From: JAAYXU01 sp050942555
GTDB taxonomy: Bacteria > Bacillota > Clostridia > Christensenellales > UMGS416
Length of the DNA: 8,165 bases
Direction of reading: 5' to 3'
Assembly (NCBI GenBank): GCA_050942555.1
Contig: JBMNNN010000093.1
Span: 1 to 8,165 of the forward strand
Part shown: positions 5,507-8,165 of the stretch, one piece after another
How positions within the stretch are numbered: position 1 is the first letter of the stretch
Layout of the letters: each line of letters begins with the position of its first letter
The notes under the pieces: generated by a model
Seen by the model: only the letters and a program-made list of their open reading frames with translations
Databases searched by the model: none
Told to the model about the DNA's origin: nothing
Translations under genes and position numbers: made by a program

Positions 5507-7921
5507 TCAGACGGCGACGATGTTGACGATGCGGCCCCTGACGACGATAATTTTCCGGATCGTCTTTCCCGCGATCGCCTGCGCGATCTTCGGGTCGGAC
5601 AGCGCGGCCTCCCGCATCGCGTCCTCGTCGGCGTCGGCCGCGATCTCGATGCGGCCGCGCACCTTGCCGCATATCTGTACCGCGATCTCCACAGTCTCCA
5701 GCGTACAAAGGGCGGGATCCCAATTGGGCCACGGCGCCGTGCATACCATCCCCTCGCCGCCCGCATACTCCCAAAGCTCCTCCGCTATATGCGGCGCCAC
5801 CGGGGAGAGGAGCCGGAGGAGCGTCCCGTACGCGTCCCGGGACAGCGATCCGGCGGCATACGCATCGTTCACAAACGACATCATCGCGGCGATCGCGGTA
5901 TTGAATTTCATCGCCTCGAAGTCCTCGGAAACCTTGCGGATCGTCCGGTGCAGCGGCCTTAGCAGCGGATCGTTGTCAAGCGGTATATCGGCGACCATGT
6001 CCTGCAGCCGCCATACCCGCTCCAGGAAACGGCGGCAGCCCGCCACGCCCCGGGTGGACCACGGTATCGGCTGATCGAACGCGCCCATGAACATCTCATA
6101 TGTGCGGAACGCGTCGGCCCCGTATTCGCGGACCATATCGTCGGGGTTGATGACGTTGCCCCGGGATTTGCTCATCTTGTCGCCGTTTTCGCCCAGTATC
6201 ATGCCGTGGCTTGTGCGCCGGGCATAGGGCTCGGGCGTGGGCACCATGCCGATATCGTAAAGAAAACGGTGCCAGAACCGGGAATAGAGAAGGTGCAGCG
6301 TCGTGTGCTCCATGCCGCCGTTGTACCAGTCGACCGGAAGCCAGTAGGAAAGGGCTTCGGGAGAGGCGAACTCCTTCTCGTTGCTGGGGTCGGTGTACCT
6401 TAGGAAATACCAGCTCGAACCGGCCCACTGGGGCATCGTATCGGTTTCTCGGCGCGCCGGGCCGCCGCAGCGGGGGCACACGGTTTCGACCCAGTCGGAC
6501 AGCGCAGCCAGCGGGGACTCGCCTTCCTCGCCGGGCTTAAACTCGGGCAAATCGGGAAGCGTGAGCGGAAGCTGATCCTCCGGCAGCGGGACCCACCCGC
6601 ACCGGGGGCACTCGACCAGCGGTATGGGCTCGCCCCAGTACCGCTGCCGGGAAAATACCCAGTCGCGCAGCTTGTACTGTACGGCCCTCTTGCCCAGCCC
6701 GCGCTCCTCCAGCCAGCCGATGATCGTCTCCTTTGCCCGGGGAACGTCCAGTCCGTCCAGCAGCCCCGAGTTCACCATCACGCCGTTTTCAGTGTCGGTA
6801 TAGGGGGCCTCTTCGACGTTGCCGCCGGCTACCACCTCGACGATAGGCAGGCCGAATGCCTGCGCGAACTCCCAGTCGCGCTCGTCGTGGCCGGGCACGG
6901 CCATGATGGCCCCGGTCCCGTAGCCCATGAGCACGTAGTCGGATATGAATATCGGGATTTCGTTGCCGCTCGCGGGGTTTACGGCGGTCAGTCCCTCGAG
7001 CCGCACGCCGGTCTTTTCCTTGCCAAGTTCGGTCCGCTCCAGGTCGGACTTGCCGGCGGCGGCGCGCTGGTAGGCGCGTACCGCGTCCATGTTGCCGATG
7101 CGGGCGGCGTATTTTTCAAGTACCGGATGCTCGGGCGAGACGACCATATACGTCGCGCCAAAAAGCGTATCGGGCCGGGTCGTGAAAACACGCAGCGAGT
7201 CGTCGGTTCCTGACAGGGCGAACGAAACCTCGGCGCCCTCGCTGCGCCCGATCCAGTTGCGCTGCTGTATCTTGACCCGCTCGATAAAGTCGACGGTATC
7301 AAGGCCGTCCAGCAGCTTCTGCGCGTAGTCGGTGATGCGCAGCATCCACTGGCTTTTTACCCTGCGCACGACCGAGCTGCCGCACCGCTCGCAGCGGCCG
7401 TCGACCACCTCTTCGTTGGCCAGGCCCACCCTGCAGTCGGGGCAGTAGTTGATGGGCATCTCGGCCTTGTACGCGAGCCCGCTCTCAAAGAGCTTGAGGA
7501 ATATCCACTGCGTCCATTTGTAGTACGCAGGATCGGTCGTGTTCACCTCGCGGCTGTAGTCGAACGAAAAACCCAGGGATTTAAGCTGGCTGCGGAAACG
7601 GTCCACATTGTCGCGCGTCACGATCGCTGGGTGTATGCCGGTCTTGATCGCGTAGTTTTCTGTGGGCAGGCCGAAAGCGTCCCAACCGATCGGATAGAGC
7701 ACGTTGTACCCCTCCATGCGGCGCTTGCGCGCGATGATGTCGAGCGCGACGTTCGAGCGCGGATGTCCCACGTGCAGGCCCTGCCCCGAGGGGTACGGAA
7801 ACTCGATCAGGCAATAATATTTGGGCCGCGATGTGTCGTTTTTCGCGTGGAAAACGCCTGTCTGCTCCCAGCGATCCTGCCACTTCTTTTCGATCAAGCC
7901 GGGTCTGTAGTCCTGGGCCAT
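5507..7921 (-). CDS. leuS: Leucyl-tRNA synthetase
   Basis: This class I synthetase attaches leucine to tRNA-Leu using ATP in the cytoplasm. It encodes 804 residues, the usual length for Firmicutes. The start at 7921 follows AAGGAGG (7932-7938) with ten bases of spacing. The HIGH signature is HVGH (50-53) in GLHVGH, and KMSKS lies at 582-586. The inserted editing domain (about 225-415) shows TTRPDT (247-252) and GYGTGAIMAVPGHDERD (333-349), so hydrolysis of mischarged tRNA should be intact. Cysteine pairs at 160/163 with 177/180, and 438/441 with 482/485, suggest zinc-binding modules. The tRNA-binding helical domain follows, ending in the small C-terminal domain with CGKVRGRI (751-758), where the family usually has Asn in place of the first Cys. 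It is transcribed from the promoter at 8030-8058. The gene looks complete and functional. Confidence 0.97.
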   Translation of the reverse strand: MAQDYRPGLIEKKWQDRWEQTGVFHAKNDTSRPKYYCLIEFPYPSGQGLHVGHPRSNVALDIIARKRRMEGYNVLYPIGWDAFGLPTENYAIKTGIHPAIVTRDNVDRFRSQLKSLGFSFDYSREVNTTDPAYYKWTQWIFLKLFESGLAYKAEMPINYCPDCRVGLANEEVVDGRCERCGSSVVRRVKSQWMLRITDYAQKLLDGLDTVDFIERVKIQQRNWIGRSEGAEVSFALSGTDDSLRVFTTRPDTLFGATYMVVSPEHPVLEKYAARIGNMDAVRAYQRAAAGKSDLERTELGKEKTGVRLEGLTAVNPASGNEIPIFISDYVLMGYGTGAIMAVPGHDERDWEFAQAFGLPIVEVVAGGNVEEAPYTDTENGVMVNSGLLDGLDVPRAKETIIGWLEERGLGKRAVQYKLRDWVFSRQRYWGEPIPLVECPRCGWVPLPEDQLPLTLPDLPEFKPGEEGESPLAALSDWVETVCPRCGGPARRETDTMPQWAGSSWYFLRYTDPSNEKEFASPEALSYWLPVDWYNGGMEHTTLHLLYSRFWHRFLYDIGMVPTPEPYARRTSHGMILGENGDKMSKSRGNVINPDDMVREYGADAFRTYEMFMGAFDQPIPWSTRGVAGCRRFLERVWRLQDMVADIPLDNDPLLRPLHRTIRKVSEDFEAMKFNTAIAAMMSFVNDAYAAGSLSRDAYGTLLRLLSPVAPHIAEELWEYAGGEGMVCTAPWPNWDPALCTLETVEIAVQICGKVRGRIEIAADADEDAMREAALSDPKIAQAIAGKTIRKIIVVRGRIVNIVAV

Positions 7922-7940
7922 ACTCGGGAAACCTCCTTCG

Positions 7941-7957
7941 CCGGAGCGGCGCTCCGG
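7941..7957 (-). promoter_or_regulatory. Hairpin adjoining the leuS ribosome binding site
   Basis: CCGGAGC (7941-7947) and GCTCCGG (7951-7957) form a perfect 7-bp, GC-rich stem with a three-base loop. In the leuS mRNA it ends two bases before the Shine-Dalgarno sequence AAGGAGG (7932-7938). It could influence ribosome loading or mRNA stability. The stem leaves the ribosome site itself unpaired. Confidence 0.5.
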
Positions 7958-7980
7958 GTGTGCCGGGCCCGCCTGCTAAT

Positions 7981-8014
7981 AAAAAACGCCGGAAACCGCA
8001 TAGCGGCCGCGTTT
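7981..8014 (-). terminator. Terminator-like hairpin in the leuS leader (possible attenuator)
   Basis: Read on the minus strand, AAACGC (8014-8009) pairs with GCGTTT (7989-7984), GG (8008-8007) with CC (7992-7991), and CCGC-TAT-GCGG (8006-7996) forms the tip, with small bulges at 7990 and 7993-7995. A T6 tract (7986-7981) follows at once, the arrangement of an intrinsic terminator. It starts only about nine bases after the predicted transcription start, between promoter and leuS. There is no room for a T-box antiterminator, which many Firmicute synthetase genes have. Confidence 0.5.
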
Positions 8015-8029
8015 CTGCCCTGAAGTCCT

Positions 8030-8058
8030 ATTGTAAACCAGCGCGGGCCGCAAGTCAA
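8030..8058 (-). promoter_or_regulatory. leuS: Near-consensus leuS promoter
   Basis: On the minus strand TTGACT (8058-8053) and TACAAT (8035-8030) are separated by exactly 17 bp, each matching five of six consensus bases. Transcription should begin near 8023, leaving a leader of about 100 bases before the leuS ATG. An imperfect inverted repeat (GCGGAA/TTCCGC, 8060-8082) abuts the -35 box and might bind a regulator. Confidence 0.75.
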
Positions 8059-8165
8059 GGCGGAAGCCTCTTGAGTTTCCGCATATGACGTTGACCTACC
8101 AACAAGAAATGGATTAAGGCATGGAAGAGAGCGTCAAACAGAGCAAAAAGTTAAGAAACAACCCT

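Noticed and set aside
8121..8165. Open plus-strand frame beginning with ATG and running off the window end (15 codons)
   Set aside because: The only purine-rich stretch (AAGG at 8116-8119) is one base from the ATG, too close for a ribosome site, and no good promoter was found; too short to judge.
7922..8165. T-box riboswitch upstream of leuS
   Set aside because: No conserved T-box GGTGG-type sequence or specifier stem was found, and the promoter leaves only about 100 bases of leader.

Overview
The window looks like a GC-rich chromosome segment from a low-abundance-type Firmicute, most likely an uncultured member of the class Clostridia. This is inferred from strong GGAGG-type Shine-Dalgarno sites before every gene, an 804-residue leucyl-tRNA synthetase of bacterial (Bacillus-like) length, a clostripain-family lipoprotein, and sigma70/sigmaA-type promoters. 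No phage, plasmid, CRISPR, tRNA or rRNA signature was seen.

Layout. Positions 1-223 form an AT-richer leader with a promoter and a 12-bp palindrome. A plus-strand pair follows: a PHP-domain protein (224-1492) and, 20 bp later, a secreted clostripain-like (C11) cysteine peptidase lipoprotein (1513-3468). They probably form one transcript. The 377-bp gap at 3469-3845 lies between convergent genes and holds a remarkable nested inverted repeat (3566-3743). A minus-strand MATE-family efflux transporter follows (5237 down to 3846). A 269-bp gap (5238-5506) carries what looks like a small plus-strand transcription unit, with promoter, foldable body and terminator. leuS is on the minus strand (7921 down to 5507), with a near-consensus promoter at 8030-8058 and two hairpins in its leader. 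The right edge (8059-8165) has no supported gene.

How the parts relate. leuS is housekeeping. The MATE gene lies downstream of leuS on the same strand, but a hairpin terminator and a long gap separate them, so co-transcription is uncertain. The PHP protein (predicted cytoplasmic) and the peptidase (predicted surface-anchored) have no obvious biochemical link beyond their tight spacing.

The four genes are ordinary families. The less ordinary material is intergenic: the nested repeat at 3566-3743, the possible small RNA at 5332-5474, and the short attenuator-like leuS leader without a T-box. Within the genes, the PHP protein appears to lack several canonical metal ligands. All folds and promoters were read by eye, without energy calculation or homology search.
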